Source of the DNA: Rhizobium sp. 16-449-1b
GTDB lineage: Bacteria; Pseudomonadota; Alphaproteobacteria; Rhizobiales; Rhizobiaceae
Assembly: GCF_017741935.1 (NCBI RefSeq)
Contig: NZ_JAGHMH010000028.1
Span: forward strand, 310,001 to 374,000
Length of the DNA: 64,000 nucleotides
Reading direction: 5' to 3'
Both the position numbers and the translations under genes were made by a program. This document shows positions 1 to 9,228 of the stretch, piece by piece. The stretch's first letter is position 1; every line of letters begins with the position of its first letter. The notes beneath the pieces are model-generated. The model was not told the origin of the DNA. It worked only from the letters and a program-made list of their open reading frames with translations, and searched no databases.

Positions 1-1568
1 TCGCGCCAGGTGCCGGTGCCAACGTTGCTCGGATCGCTGCTGGTGCCCCAGGTCTCCTTGTAGCAGACCATCGTGCGATAAGGCGTGCCGTTGCCGTCGA
101 TGCTGGTTTCCCAGCGAATCTTCCAATAGACCTCGTTGCCGCTCCAGAACGCTAGGTTGACGCCGCTGTCGCGCGCTGTTTCCACGTTGGCACGCTGCTC
201 GGCCGACCAGTATTCGTCGTGGCCGACGGAGAGGAAAGCATCGTGGTTCAGGAGCAGGCTACCACTTCGCGCGGAATCGACGCCGGAAATGTAGGAGACG
301 TCGTAACCGTTCTGCTCCAGCCAGGAGATGGCCGAGGCTTCGACGCCGAAAATGTAGTCATGGGTGCCGCCGATAGGGCTGGTGTTGGTGATGATCGGAC
401 GGTTGTAGCTTACGGCGGAAGCGCGGCCGATGGCGGTCAGGCCACAGCTGCAATTCGGCGGCAGATAGCCGATCATGTCGGCGGGATCGACCGGGACTTC
501 GCCGTAATAGAGGCTTGCGCCGCCCCAGGCGTTATAGGCCTGCCAGGTCGTATCCGACGTCTGGAAGACGATATCGCTGGTCGAGGCGTCGTCACGCACG
601 ATAAACGGGATGATGCCGGCGTCCTCGACGCCATCTTCGCGCACGAGCTTGGCGAAGTAGACGCCCGAGACCGCATCCGCGGGAATCTCCCAGCTGGCCG
701 ATACAGACCAGTTGCCGCAGTCGATCAGGCCAAGCGACATATCGACGATCGGGTGTGGCTGGATTTGCGCGGTCGTCAGCGACTTGTCGATCGAGGCGAC
801 CTTGCGGGCGCCGTCGCCGCCGTAATAGCCCATGCGATAGATATCGATGCGGTAGTGCGTCGAATCCGTCGCGATCTTGAAGTCGACGGTCTGCCCGATG
901 TTGGAGCTGATCTCGGTGGCGAAGCCCTGGATGGTGCCGTTGCCATCGCCTGTCATCTCCCACTCGCTGCGGGACGTTCCCTGCAGCTTGTTTTCGTCAG
1001 CGATCTTGTTGCGCGTGGCAGTCGCCGCAGCGGCCGGCGCGACCAAGGCGGTTACCATTGCGGTCGGCTCGCTGGTGCTTTCCGCCGGCGCCACCGCCGC
1101 CAATGTGGCTGGGGTTGCGGTGGCCCGCAGGACCGCTGGAAGGACGGGGGTGGCGGCATCAGCGGACGCAGGGGCATCGGCCGATGTCGCACTGGTGCTG
1201 CTGTCTGAAAGAGCGACGCTTGCGCCTGCTGTTACGAGTCGAGAGGTGATCGGTGCGGCGTCTACCGGCAGGACCGTCCGGGGCTCTGTGGTCGGAGCCG
1301 TCGTCGTGGAGGTGTCGATGAGCGCTGCCGTTTCCGAAACCGTGGTCGATGCCGTACTGCTGGCGGAACTGAATACGGCTGCCGTGCTTGCTGCCGCAAC
1401 ATTTGCCGATACCTGGAAGGCCGTGGCCGCCGGGTTCGGCTGACCGCTGGTGGCATTGGAAGCGGTGGGCGCGGCGCCAGTGCCCCAGGTCTGGGCTGCG
1501 GCATAGACTGTCGTCGCCCCACCGAACGCACTGAGATAACTGTTATTACGACCGCGTACTTTAATCAT
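1..1568 (-). CDS. N,N-dimethylformamidase beta-subunit-like protein (3' end beyond window)
   Basis: This frame is open from ATG at 1568 to the window edge, giving 522 codons, so the C-terminus is missing. The first ~190 residues are a low-complexity Ala/Thr/Ser-rich stretch. From about residue 195 the protein resembles the N,N-dimethylformamidase large-subunit C-terminal domain: I read DIYRMGYYGGDGARKVAS, IPADAVSGVYFAKLVREDG, SDIVFQTSDTTWQAYNAWGG and LLNHDAFLSVGHDEYWSAEQ. The family fold is known, but members are mostly uncharacterised and are often large secreted or surface proteins, so amidase activity should not be assumed. No classical signal peptide is visible. A GGGGGA ribosome-binding site precedes the ATG. 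The Ala/Thr-rich linker suggests a surface or secreted protein (inference). Confidence 0.75.
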   Translation of the reverse strand, partial: MIKVRGRNNSYLSAFGGATTVYAAAQTWGTGAAPTASNATSGQPNPAATAFQVSANVAAASTAAVFSSASSTASTTVSETAALIDTSTTTAPTTEPRTVLPVDAAPITSRLVTAGASVALSDSSTSATSADAPASADAATPVLPAVLRATATPATLAAVAPAESTSEPTAMVTALVAPAAAATATRNKIADENKLQGTSRSEWEMTGDGNGTIQGFATEISSNIGQTVDFKIATDSTHYRIDIYRMGYYGGDGARKVASIDKSLTTAQIQPHPIVDMSLGLIDCGNWSVSASWEIPADAVSGVYFAKLVREDGVEDAGIIPFIVRDDASTSDIVFQTSDTTWQAYNAWGGASLYYGEVPVDPADMIGYLPPNCSCGLTAIGRASAVSYNRPIITNTSPIGGTHDYIFGVEASAISWLEQNGYDVSYISGVDSARSGSLLLNHDAFLSVGHDEYWSAEQRANVETARDSGVNLAFWSGNEVYWKIRWETSIDGNGTPYRTMVCYKETWGTSSDPSNVGTGTWR

Positions 1569-1895
1569 ATGCCACACATCCCCCAACGAGTGGCCATGGT
1601 GCCATCTTTCGTGCCGCAGGAAACGACGGCAATCAGTGGTACGCAGAAAAGTGGTTTGTACTTCGTTTTGATTACTTAGCGCGAAGCGTTCTATCTGGAT
1701 TTTATTTGAATATCTGCGCCGATATGTTTGCGTTTCTTCTTATGTAACTATTGTGAAATTCGCATCGCGGGCATGCAAACGCCATAGGCCGTGCGAACAG
1801 CGGCGGATGCGTCGCCCCAATGCGGCATCGAAAATTCGCCCAATGCTTTGAACTTGCGGTGGGAACTGAATCCTTGTTCGCGATGTTTCTGCGAC
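1569..1895. other. Divergent intergenic region
   Basis: This 327-bp gap lies between two divergently read genes. The part from about 1640 to 1760 is clearly more AT-rich than the surroundings, as expected for promoters. I see no RNA gene, repeat or convincing operator. A GTG at 1791 could extend the topoisomerase frame upstream by 35 codons, but that extension does not resemble the family. Confidence 0.5.
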
Positions 1896-2954
1896 ATGGA
1901 CCAAGCGATCAATAAACCGGAAATCACCGCCGCAGCCTTGGTGTCATCTCGACTGGTTTACACCACGGATATCGAGAGCGGCATCACGCGCAAGGCGGGC
2001 AAAAATGGCTTCCTATACTATGCTTCCGATGGGCGCAGGATCGTGGATGGCGCGGAAATCGCACGGCTAAACGCGCTGGCGATCCCGCCCGCCTATGTCG
2101 ACGTCCGCATCTCGCCCAATCCGCTCTCACACCTGCAGGCGATCGGCATCGATGCGCGCGGACGCAGGCAGTATCGCTATCATCCGGAATGGCATTCGGA
2201 GCGTGCACGCGCCAAGTTCGACCAGCTACTCGAGTTCGGCGAACGCCTGCCCGACATACGAGCGCGCGTCGATGCCGATCTGCGGGCGCGCGCGCCGACG
2301 ATGGACAAGGCACTGGCCACCATCGTCTGGATGCTCGACAATCTCTATATCCGCATTGGAAATGCCGCATACGCGGAGGACAACGGCTCGTTCGGCCTGA
2401 CGACCTTGCGCCGCCGGCACGTCAAGATCGACGGCTCCAAGGTGAAGTTCCGCTTCAAGGGGAAGTCCGGCAAGGAATGGAACCTGGTGCACACGGATCG
2501 ACGCATCGCGCGCGTAGTCCGCAGCCTGCAGGAACTACCGGGGCAGCAATTGTTCCAGTATGTTTGCGAGGACGGGACCCGCCGGCAGATATCGTCGCAG
2601 GACGTCAACGAATATATCCGGGACGTATCCGGCGCCGAGTTCAGTTCCCGCCAGTTTCGAACATGGGGCGCGACCTGCGCGGCCGTGACTGCCCTCACGC
2701 CCTTGAGTGTCGCCGCCACCGAGGCCGCGATCGCGCGGCAGATGAACGAGGTGATCGACGCGGTTGCGGCCATGCTCGTCAATACGCGCGCGGTCTGTCG
2801 ATCGTCCTATATCCATCCCGCCGTGTTCGACGAGTTCAAGGCCGGTAGATTGGGCCAGTTGCTGCGCACGAGGCCAACACGAAGCAAGCGGCTGCTGAAG
2901 TGGATGGATGCGGAAGAGGCCCGTGTGCTGGGTTGGCTGAAGTCGGTGTCTTGA
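1896..2954 (+). CDS. DNA topoisomerase IB (poxvirus-type)
   Basis: The product is a 352-residue type IB topoisomerase, which relaxes supercoils through a 3'-phosphotyrosyl link. The N-terminal domain carries the GITRKAGKNGFLYY and LAIPPAYVDVRISPNPLSHLQAIGIDARGRRQYRYH-type region typical of bacterial/poxviral enzymes. The catalytic part includes KVKFRFKGKSGKEW, the FRTWGAT motif and the SSYIHP motif, which places the active-site Tyr near residue 305. Length is normal for the family. ATG at 1896 gives the usual N-terminus; the GTG at 1791 adds 35 residues unlike the family. It is convergent with treZ. Bacterial homologues are accessory and usually non-essential. Confidence 0.9.
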   Translation: MDQAINKPEITAAALVSSRLVYTTDIESGITRKAGKNGFLYYASDGRRIVDGAEIARLNALAIPPAYVDVRISPNPLSHLQAIGIDARGRRQYRYHPEWHSERARAKFDQLLEFGERLPDIRARVDADLRARAPTMDKALATIVWMLDNLYIRIGNAAYAEDNGSFGLTTLRRRHVKIDGSKVKFRFKGKSGKEWNLVHTDRRIARVVRSLQELPGQQLFQYVCEDGTRRQISSQDVNEYIRDVSGAEFSSRQFRTWGATCAAVTALTPLSVAATEAAIARQMNEVIDAVAAMLVNTRAVCRSSYIHPAVFDEFKAGRLGQLLRTRPTRSKRLLKWMDAEEARVLGWLKSVS

Positions 2955-2991
2955 GCGGCTACTTCTTCGGGTCGATCAGCGGCCTGCTCCG

Positions 2992-4770
2992 TCACTCGCG
3001 GCTTACGCTCCAGTAGACGGACCATGGCGTAAGGTTTTTCGCAGATGACGCGCCAGAGCCGAAGATCGTCTCGGCCTCATCGGCGGCCGGTTCCAGAGCA
3101 ATCGTCTCGTTTCCAAGGTTTGTCCGCAGGCACAACCGCCCTCCGCTCGCCAATGGCCAATCGACCGCGACTGCCGTGAAGCCTGATCCGGCAACGATTT
3201 CGCCGCGTTGCATTCCGGCCAGAAGCGGAACGATCTTCTGGTGGCGAATGGCGAGGAGCGAGGTGTAGAAGTCGTGCATTTCGGCGCAGTCGGGCTCGGT
3301 GAGATTGGACCAATCGAGCTTGGCCATCTCGAACGTCGATGGTGCGGTCGGGTCCAGCAGGTCATCCGTGTCGAAGCCCGGCAGACGCGAGAGCTCCTCG
3401 CGGCGCCCGTTTCGCACCATCTCGTTCAGCTCTTCATTGAGGTCGCAGAAATAGGGGAACGCATCCCGCGCGCCCCATTCCTCGCCCATGAACAACATCG
3501 GTATTTGCGGTGCGAGCAGATAGATGGCGGCCATCGCTTTTATGACGGGAACGGGCTGCGCGGCGATGATCCGGTCGCCCATCGCACGGTTGCCGATCTG
3601 GTCATGGTTCTGAATGAACGAGACGAAGGCCGTTGGCGGCAAGTCTCTGGTGCTCTTACCCCTGCTTTCGCCGCGATAGGGCATGTGCTGGCCCTGAAAA
3701 ACAAAGCCCTCCGCGAGCGACCGGGCGAGCGCTTCGCTATCTTCAGCATAGTCGGCGTAATAGCCGAAGCGCTCGCCGGTGGCGGCGACATGCAGCGTGT
3801 GGTGGATGTCGTCGTTCCATTGGGCGGTGAACAGGCCTGTTTCGCCGTTACTCGCGCGCTTCAGGAGATCGCTGTCGTTTTCCTCGTTCTCGACGATCAG
3901 GTGGATATGGCGATCGCCGGCGGCTACGCGCACGCGCCGTGCGAGTTCCAGAAGCAGATGTTCCTCGCTGCCGTCACTGATGGCATGAACTGCATCGAGC
4001 CGCAGGCCGTCCAGTCTGAAGACGGTGATCCAGTAGATGGCATTCTGGATGACGAATTCGCGCATTGGCCGCGCCATCGCGCCATCGTAATCGATGCCTT
4101 TTCCCCAGGGTGTCTCGTGCCGGTCGGTGAAGACAGGCGCATAGAGCCGCAGATAATTGCCGTCGGGGCCGAAGTGATTGTAGACGACATCCAGGAAGAC
4201 CGAGATGCCGCGCTCATGCGCCGCGTCGACTAGCGCCATCAGGTGCTCGGGCCTGCCATAACTGCTGTCGGGCGCATAGGGCAGCACACCATCGTAGCCC
4301 CAGCCATAACGTCCCGGGAAATCGGCAAGCGGCATGAGCTGCATCGCCGTCACGCCCAGCCGAGCGAGGTGATCGAGGCGCCCGATCGCCGCGAGAAAGG
4401 TGCCCTCCTCGGTGAAGGTACCGATGTGCAGTTCGTAGAGTACGGTCTCTTCCCATGGGCGCCCGCGCCAGGCTTCTTCCTTCCAATCATAGGTCTTGAG
4501 GTCCTCGACCTCGCTGAACCCATGCACGTCGTGCGGCTGAAAGCGCGAGGCCGGATCTGGCACCTGTAATCCATCAGGCAGAACAAACCGGTAAAGCGCG
4601 CCGGCACCGATACCTGCGACCTCCAGCTCGTGCCACCCGTCCGCGAGCTGACGCATGGGCTGGGGCTCATGGTCTTGCAGCTTCAGGCGGATGTTGTCGA
4701 GAAGAGGCGCCCAAAGACGGAAGGTGACACCCCTGTCGGAAATGACGGGTCCGAATTGCAAGTCAGTCAC
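2992..4770 (-). CDS. treZ: Malto-oligosyltrehalose trehalohydrolase
   Basis: TreZ hydrolyses maltooligosyl-trehalose to free trehalose, the second step of the TreY-TreZ route from glycogen-like glucans, in the cytoplasm. The N-terminal beta domain (FGPVISDRGVTFRLWAP) precedes a GH13 barrel with DVVYNHFGPDGNY, FRLDGLRLDAVH (nucleophile Asp), VENEENDS (acid Glu) and FIQNHDQIGNR. I chose GTG at 4770 (AAAGG with 6-nt spacing, product starting TDLQFGP); another GTG at 4803 is possible and would add 11 residues. The upstream gene is treY, 113 bp away and in the same direction. No treX/glgX is present in the window. Confidence 0.93.
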   Translation of the reverse strand: MTDLQFGPVISDRGVTFRLWAPLLDNIRLKLQDHEPQPMRQLADGWHELEVAGIGAGALYRFVLPDGLQVPDPASRFQPHDVHGFSEVEDLKTYDWKEEAWRGRPWEETVLYELHIGTFTEEGTFLAAIGRLDHLARLGVTAMQLMPLADFPGRYGWGYDGVLPYAPDSSYGRPEHLMALVDAAHERGISVFLDVVYNHFGPDGNYLRLYAPVFTDRHETPWGKGIDYDGAMARPMREFVIQNAIYWITVFRLDGLRLDAVHAISDGSEEHLLLELARRVRVAAGDRHIHLIVENEENDSDLLKRASNGETGLFTAQWNDDIHHTLHVAATGERFGYYADYAEDSEALARSLAEGFVFQGQHMPYRGESRGKSTRDLPPTAFVSFIQNHDQIGNRAMGDRIIAAQPVPVIKAMAAIYLLAPQIPMLFMGEEWGARDAFPYFCDLNEELNEMVRNGRREELSRLPGFDTDDLLDPTAPSTFEMAKLDWSNLTEPDCAEMHDFYTSLLAIRHQKIVPLLAGMQRGEIVAGSGFTAVAVDWPLASGGRLCLRTNLGNETIALEPAADEAETIFGSGASSAKNLTPWSVYWSVSRE

Positions 4771-4883
4771 GTGAGGCCTTTCGACAAATATGATTGGCTG
4801 CACTCAACGCAGCCGAGGCCGAAAAGTTCGCGGCGGCTGGAAGGCAGTTTGTCGCGGATGCCTCATCTGTGGCCTTTGGCCGA

Positions 4884-7349
4884 TTATCTGCCCTGCAGAA
4901 GCACGACCGGTTGCGTTCCCAACAGCTGCGCGACGAGAACGGATGCCGCAGCGTCGATCGATCGCTCCGTCAGAAGATCATGCTTCGGGCACTGCAATTC
5001 CGCTGGCAAGATGATGGCGGTGTCGCCCCAGAATTCGGGTCCGGAAAAGAGCTTTCCTGGCTCAAGTTGCCCCAGCATCATGCGCGGTGTCACCGTGATG
5101 GTGAAAGCATCGCCCAGCCGCCGAGCGTATGCGACGACATGGCTGTGTCGAATTCCTGTCACCGACAAAGGCACATAATCTCCCTCGGCAAATAGGGTAG
5201 GCAGGCGTTTGCGCAGGTTGAGGCCAATGCTGATGATGCGCTGTTTGAGGGCTGGAACGGTGAGCTCCGAAGTCGGGTCCCGCGTTGCCAGCATGCGTGC
5301 CAACTCCTTGGTGTCGATCGGCCGCCGGTTGTCGGGATCGACGAGGCTGAAGTCGCAGACTTCCGACCCCTGATAGATGTCAGGCACACCCGGGGCCGTG
5401 AGCTTGATCAGCGTCTGCGACAGGCTGTTCAGGTAGCCTGCGGCCATCACCGGCCGGAGCGTTTCGGCGAAGTCCTCGTGGAAGGTCAGGCTGGCGGATG
5501 CGGTGAGCGCCGCCGCATAGCCTTTGACCGCCGCTTCATATTGTTCATGCGGTGCGTTCCAGTCCGTCGCGAGCTTTGCTTCGCGTATCGCCTTCTCGGC
5601 ATAGGCGACGAAACGATCCGTCAGGCTTGCGGCGGCACCGTCGCGAAACTCTTCCGGCCATATGCCGGCCAATGCCTGATAGAGCATCCATTCGACATTG
5701 GCGTCGGGCGTCAGGCCCGCCGGCAGCTCGGTCAGGTGGCTGCGGTTCATGTCCCGCCAGCGCTCCATCCCGAGCCTCCACACGTCCGGCTCTTCGCTCA
5801 GACCATAAAGGCGGGCGCGGGCGTCCTCGCCGCGCTTGGTGTCGTGGGTGGAGGTGGCCGTGAGGCCGTGTGGCTGCTGTTTTGCCCTTTGCTCCATCAA
5901 CTCGTGAAATGCATCGACGCCGCCCACCGTTCTGTCTGGCTCGCCGCCGACTTCGTTGGCGCCAAGCAGCAGGTTGTGGCGATAAAACAGCGTGTCTTCC
6001 ATGGCCTTCGCCATGATGGGTCCGCTCAGTTGTTGAAAGCGTCGCTGAAATTCTTCGGCGTGAGCGCCGCCATCGAGAAGCCCGGCTACGGCGTCCAGCG
6101 CATCGCGGTCTCCGGTTTGCATAGCGGCTTTGTCAACGGCCTGCTCGATCAGCCGGTGATCGCTGTCCGACAATTTTCCGGCACGGCCATAGGTGCGATA
6201 GAAGGGGAACGCGATGAGCAGTTCCTTGATCGCGGATGCAAGCCGCTGTCCATCCGTATCGGCCAGAAGCGAATGCGCGATCGCCACGAGCCGGCTTGTC
6301 TCGCCTTCGAAATTGCGCTCGATCATCAGCAGCTTGGCCTGTCGCAGGCCGGCGGCGAAATTGGCCGCATCCGGCGAGATATTGGCGTAGGCATGGCCAA
6401 GTTCGCGCATGCCATCGGGATCGATGAAGAGATTGCTGAGCGCCAAGATGAACTCGTATCCGGTCGTGCCCTCGATCGGCCAATCGGCCGGCAGTTTCTC
6501 GCCATGCCCGACGATCTTCTCGGCGACGATATAGATATCGGGGCCAACGGCCGCACGCAGGCGGTCGAGATAAGCAGATGGATCGGCAAGCCCGTCTATG
6601 TGATCGAGCCGCAGCCCTTGCACGTGGCCGGCGCGTACAAGCTCGAGCACCAGCGCATGGCTGTCGGTGAAGACCTGCTCGTCCTCGACCCGCAGCCCGA
6701 CCAGCCCGGTGACTTCGAAGAAGCGTCGATAGCTGAGCGTTTTCGCGGCATCCTGCCAGAAAGTCAGCCGCCAGGGCTGTTGATCGTGGATACTCGATAT
6801 CAGCGACCGATCCTTGAGGTCACCGGATATCTGAGCGGTGCTTTGAGGATTGAGAGGCAGCAGGGTCTCGAAATAGGCGAGCGACCAGTCGCCGGTTCGC
6901 GGATCGCGCTGCAATTCGAACTCGCCGTCGGCGAGCGCCTCATCGAAGCTCTTTCCGAGGATCGGCAGCGTCAGCCGCTGGCTCCAGTCGATGTCAAAAT
7001 GGCCGGCATATCTGCTGTCCGCGCCGAACTTGAGAACATCGGCCCACCAGGCATTCTCGGTCGAGGCGGCCATATGGTTCGGCACGATGTCGAGGATCAG
7101 GCCGAGGCCGGCGGCTTTCAAGGCGGCGCTGAGGCGCTCGAAGCCATCGCGGCCGCCGATCGCCGGGTCGATCTCGTTGCAGTCGGTGACGTCGTAGCCA
7201 TGCGTCGATCCCGAGGTGGCGGTAAAGATCGGCGAGGCATAGAGATGGCTGATGCCGAGCGATTTCAGATAGGGGATGAACTCGATGGCGGTGTCGAAGG
7301 TCATGCCATCGCGAAATTGCAGCCTGTAGGTCGATGTCGGTATGTGCAT
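4884..7349 (-). CDS. treY: Malto-oligosyltrehalose synthase
   Basis: TreY converts the reducing-end alpha-1,4 link of maltodextrins to the alpha,alpha-1,1 link of trehalose by intramolecular transglucosylation. The 821-residue protein begins MHIPTSTYRLQF, typical of the family, and carries HGYDVTDCNEIDP, LILDIVPNHMA, GLRLDHIDGLADP (nucleophile region), IVAEKIVGHGEKL (acid Glu) and TSTHDTKRGEDARARL. ATG at 7349 has an AGAGG site upstream; an in-frame start 63 bp upstream adds 21 residues foreign to the family. It forms an operon with treZ. Trehalose is a common osmoprotectant in rhizobia. Confidence 0.95.
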   Translation of the reverse strand: MHIPTSTYRLQFRDGMTFDTAIEFIPYLKSLGISHLYASPIFTATSGSTHGYDVTDCNEIDPAIGGRDGFERLSAALKAAGLGLILDIVPNHMAASTENAWWADVLKFGADSRYAGHFDIDWSQRLTLPILGKSFDEALADGEFELQRDPRTGDWSLAYFETLLPLNPQSTAQISGDLKDRSLISSIHDQQPWRLTFWQDAAKTLSYRRFFEVTGLVGLRVEDEQVFTDSHALVLELVRAGHVQGLRLDHIDGLADPSAYLDRLRAAVGPDIYIVAEKIVGHGEKLPADWPIEGTTGYEFILALSNLFIDPDGMRELGHAYANISPDAANFAAGLRQAKLLMIERNFEGETSRLVAIAHSLLADTDGQRLASAIKELLIAFPFYRTYGRAGKLSDSDHRLIEQAVDKAAMQTGDRDALDAVAGLLDGGAHAEEFQRRFQQLSGPIMAKAMEDTLFYRHNLLLGANEVGGEPDRTVGGVDAFHELMEQRAKQQPHGLTATSTHDTKRGEDARARLYGLSEEPDVWRLGMERWRDMNRSHLTELPAGLTPDANVEWMLYQALAGIWPEEFRDGAAASLTDRFVAYAEKAIREAKLATDWNAPHEQYEAAVKGYAAALTASASLTFHEDFAETLRPVMAAGYLNSLSQTLIKLTAPGVPDIYQGSEVCDFSLVDPDNRRPIDTKELARMLATRDPTSELTVPALKQRIISIGLNLRKRLPTLFAEGDYVPLSVTGIRHSHVVAYARRLGDAFTITVTPRMMLGQLEPGKLFSGPEFWGDTAIILPAELQCPKHDLLTERSIDAAASVLVAQLLGTQPVVLLQGR

Positions 7350-7434
7350 CTGTCGCCTCTGGTGGGATCGCGACACAGCAACAGCGCTAACGCACCTTTT
7401 GTTCCCCCGCAATTTCCTGAGGCCTTTAAGGCAG

Positions 7435-8226
7435 TCAGAATTTCAGCGTGATCAGCAACGGCAGGTGATCGGAGGCGCGCTTTGCCAAGGGGGTGGAAAT
7501 GACGTTGGCGGCGCTGACTTTGAGGTCTTGCGATAGAAACACATGATCGATCCGCAGCAGCGGAAATCGCGACGGAAAAGTCGACCTCGGCCGTTCCGCC
7601 GCGCTGAGCTGAGCGTCACGAAACTGGCCGCCCAGCATCCTGTAGGCCGGCGATGACGGTCGCGCATTGAGGTCGCCGCAGACGACGGATGGTGCCGCGT
7701 GAAAATCCGGGTTCCCGATCCACTCGTCCGAGAGCAGCGTCCGCACCTGCTTGATGCGGTCGATGTTGCGCAAGCCGAGATGGGTGTTCAGCACGTTGAG
7801 CTTTCGTCCACCTGCATCCACCTGCGTCCAGATCGCCCCCCGCGTCTCGCCGACCGAGGGCAGGGGGCCGGCCTTCATCAGCCGTGTCGGAAGGGCGGTC
7901 AGGATGGCATCGCCGTATTTTTCCTCCTGCACATGCAGCGCCGGGTGGAAATGGGCCTCCATCTTCAGAAGCGTTGCGATCATCTGCGCCTGGTCGATGC
8001 CGCGGGTTCGCTTGCGCCCGACATCGAGCTCCTGAAGCGCGATGATGTCGGCGCCCGATTGCGCGATCACCTCGGCGATCCTGCCGGGGTCGAGCAGCCG
8101 GTCGGTGCCGATGCAGCTGTGTACGTTATAGGTGAGGATTCTCAGCTCCCGAGCTTCAGTTCGGTGCGAGGTGTCTGTCGATGCGCTCATCAACAGGGAA
8201 CCCGATTTCATCCTGTTTCGTTCCAT
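7435..8226 (-). CDS. Endonuclease/exonuclease/phosphatase family protein (YbhP-like)
   Basis: This is a compact EEP-superfamily protein of up to 263 residues. Metal and active-site motifs are visible: LTYNVHSC, IIALQELDVG (metal-binding Glu), NTHLGL, VVCGDLNARP and the terminal RIDHVF...ASDHLPLL. The superfamily covers nucleases and lipid or inositol phosphatases, so the substrate cannot be named. The neighbours are a YbhN-like membrane protein and a ClsB-like phospholipase D, the same trio as E. coli ybhP-ybhO(clsB)-ybhN, which suggests a lipid-linked role (inference). The true start may be ATG 8211 or 8190; none has a strong ribosome-binding site. Confidence 0.8.
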   Translation of the reverse strand: MERNRMKSGSLLMSASTDTSHRTEARELRILTYNVHSCIGTDRLLDPGRIAEVIAQSGADIIALQELDVGRKRTRGIDQAQMIATLLKMEAHFHPALHVQEEKYGDAILTALPTRLMKAGPLPSVGETRGAIWTQVDAGGRKLNVLNTHLGLRNIDRIKQVRTLLSDEWIGNPDFHAAPSVVCGDLNARPSSPAYRMLGGQFRDAQLSAAERPRSTFPSRFPLLRIDHVFLSQDLKVSAANVISTPLAKRASDHLPLLITLKF

Positions 8227-8250
8227 TGCTGAAAGATCAATCGGAATGGA

Positions 8251-9228
8251 ATGTTCATGTCGGCGAAGCGTGTCCTCATCAATGCAACCCTGGTTCTCGG
8301 ACTGCTGCTCGCGGCCTATCTCCTTTACAAGGTCTTCAGCCGCTACTCGATCGATGAGATCACACGGTCTATCGCCGCAATCCCCATGTCACGTTTGCTC
8401 TCCGGGCTAGGGTTCGCCGCACTCTCCTATCTATGCCTCACTGGCTTCGATTGGATGGGGTTGCGCTATGCCGGAAAGCCCCTGAGCTATCCGAAAGCGG
8501 CGATTGCCTCCTTCACCGGGCTTTCCATCGGCCATAATCTCGGCGTCGCCGCCTTGAGCAGCGGCGCGGTTCGCTATCGCTATTATGCGCGGTGGGGCCT
8601 GAGCGCCGAGGAAGTGGCGAAGGTCATCCTGTTTTGCGGCGTCACTGTGGGCATCGGGCTGTCGGTTCTTGCCGGGTTGGCGCTCCTGATCAATCCAAGC
8701 GATGCGGCGAACCTGCTCGCCATGAGCACCGATGGCCTGTTCATGCTGGGCTTGGCCTGCCTCGCCATCCCGGCCGCCTATGTCCTTCTCGCTGCCACCG
8801 TGCGCGCGCCGCTGCGCCTGTGGAAGTGGAGCTTCGAGATGCCGCGTCTCGGGCTTGCGATCGGTCAGGTCGTCATCGGCACGCTGAACTTCGTGTTTGT
8901 CGCCGCTTGCCTTCACCAGATGTTGGCGGCGCAGGGCGATGTCGGCTTCGTGCAGACGGCGACAGCCTTCGTGCTCGCCAACATCGCCATCCTCGTCACC
9001 CATGTGCCCGGTGGCCTCGGCGTGCTTGAGGCAACCGTCAGCCATGTCCTGCCGGGTGCCGCGTCGATCGGCGCGCTCGTGGCGTTCCGCGTGATCTATT
9101 TCATCGTGCCGCTGTTGATCGGCATTCCTGTCTTCGCGATCAGTGAGCTGGTGCTGCGCAAGCGCGGCAAAGCCGCGTCAGAAGATCGCGGCGGCCAGCC
9201 GTCCGACGCGCAGGCGCAGCTTCTGTAG
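8251..9228 (+). CDS. YbhN/MprF-N-like multi-pass membrane protein
   Basis: This 325-residue integral membrane protein has roughly eight hydrophobic segments and belongs to the lysylphosphatidylglycerol-synthase transmembrane-region family (UPF0104/YbhN). Typical motifs are FDWMGLRYAGKPLSYPKAA, the SIGHNLGVAALSSGAVRYRYYARWGLS segment and HVPGGLGVLEATV. In MprF this domain flips lipids across the membrane, but here no C-terminal synthase domain follows. It starts 24 bp from the divergent EEP gene. Its last 51 bp overlap the 3' end of the convergent phospholipase D gene. Its role in lipid transport is inferred from family and context. Confidence 0.85.
   Translation: MFMSAKRVLINATLVLGLLLAAYLLYKVFSRYSIDEITRSIAAIPMSRLLSGLGFAALSYLCLTGFDWMGLRYAGKPLSYPKAAIASFTGLSIGHNLGVAALSSGAVRYRYYARWGLSAEEVAKVILFCGVTVGIGLSVLAGLALLINPSDAANLLAMSTDGLFMLGLACLAIPAAYVLLAATVRAPLRLWKWSFEMPRLGLAIGQVVIGTLNFVFVAACLHQMLAAQGDVGFVQTATAFVLANIAILVTHVPGGLGVLEATVSHVLPGAASIGALVAFRVIYFIVPLLIGIPVFAISELVLRKRGKAASEDRGGQPSDAQAQLL

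Noticed and set aside
219..1208. 329-codon rightward open frame
   Set aside because: It lies opposite the DMFase-like gene, is biased to Ala/Gly/Arg/Asp and has no motif.
5478..7451. 657-codon rightward open frame
   Set aside because: It is antisense to treY, whose protein motifs are unambiguous; the long frame is a high-GC shadow.
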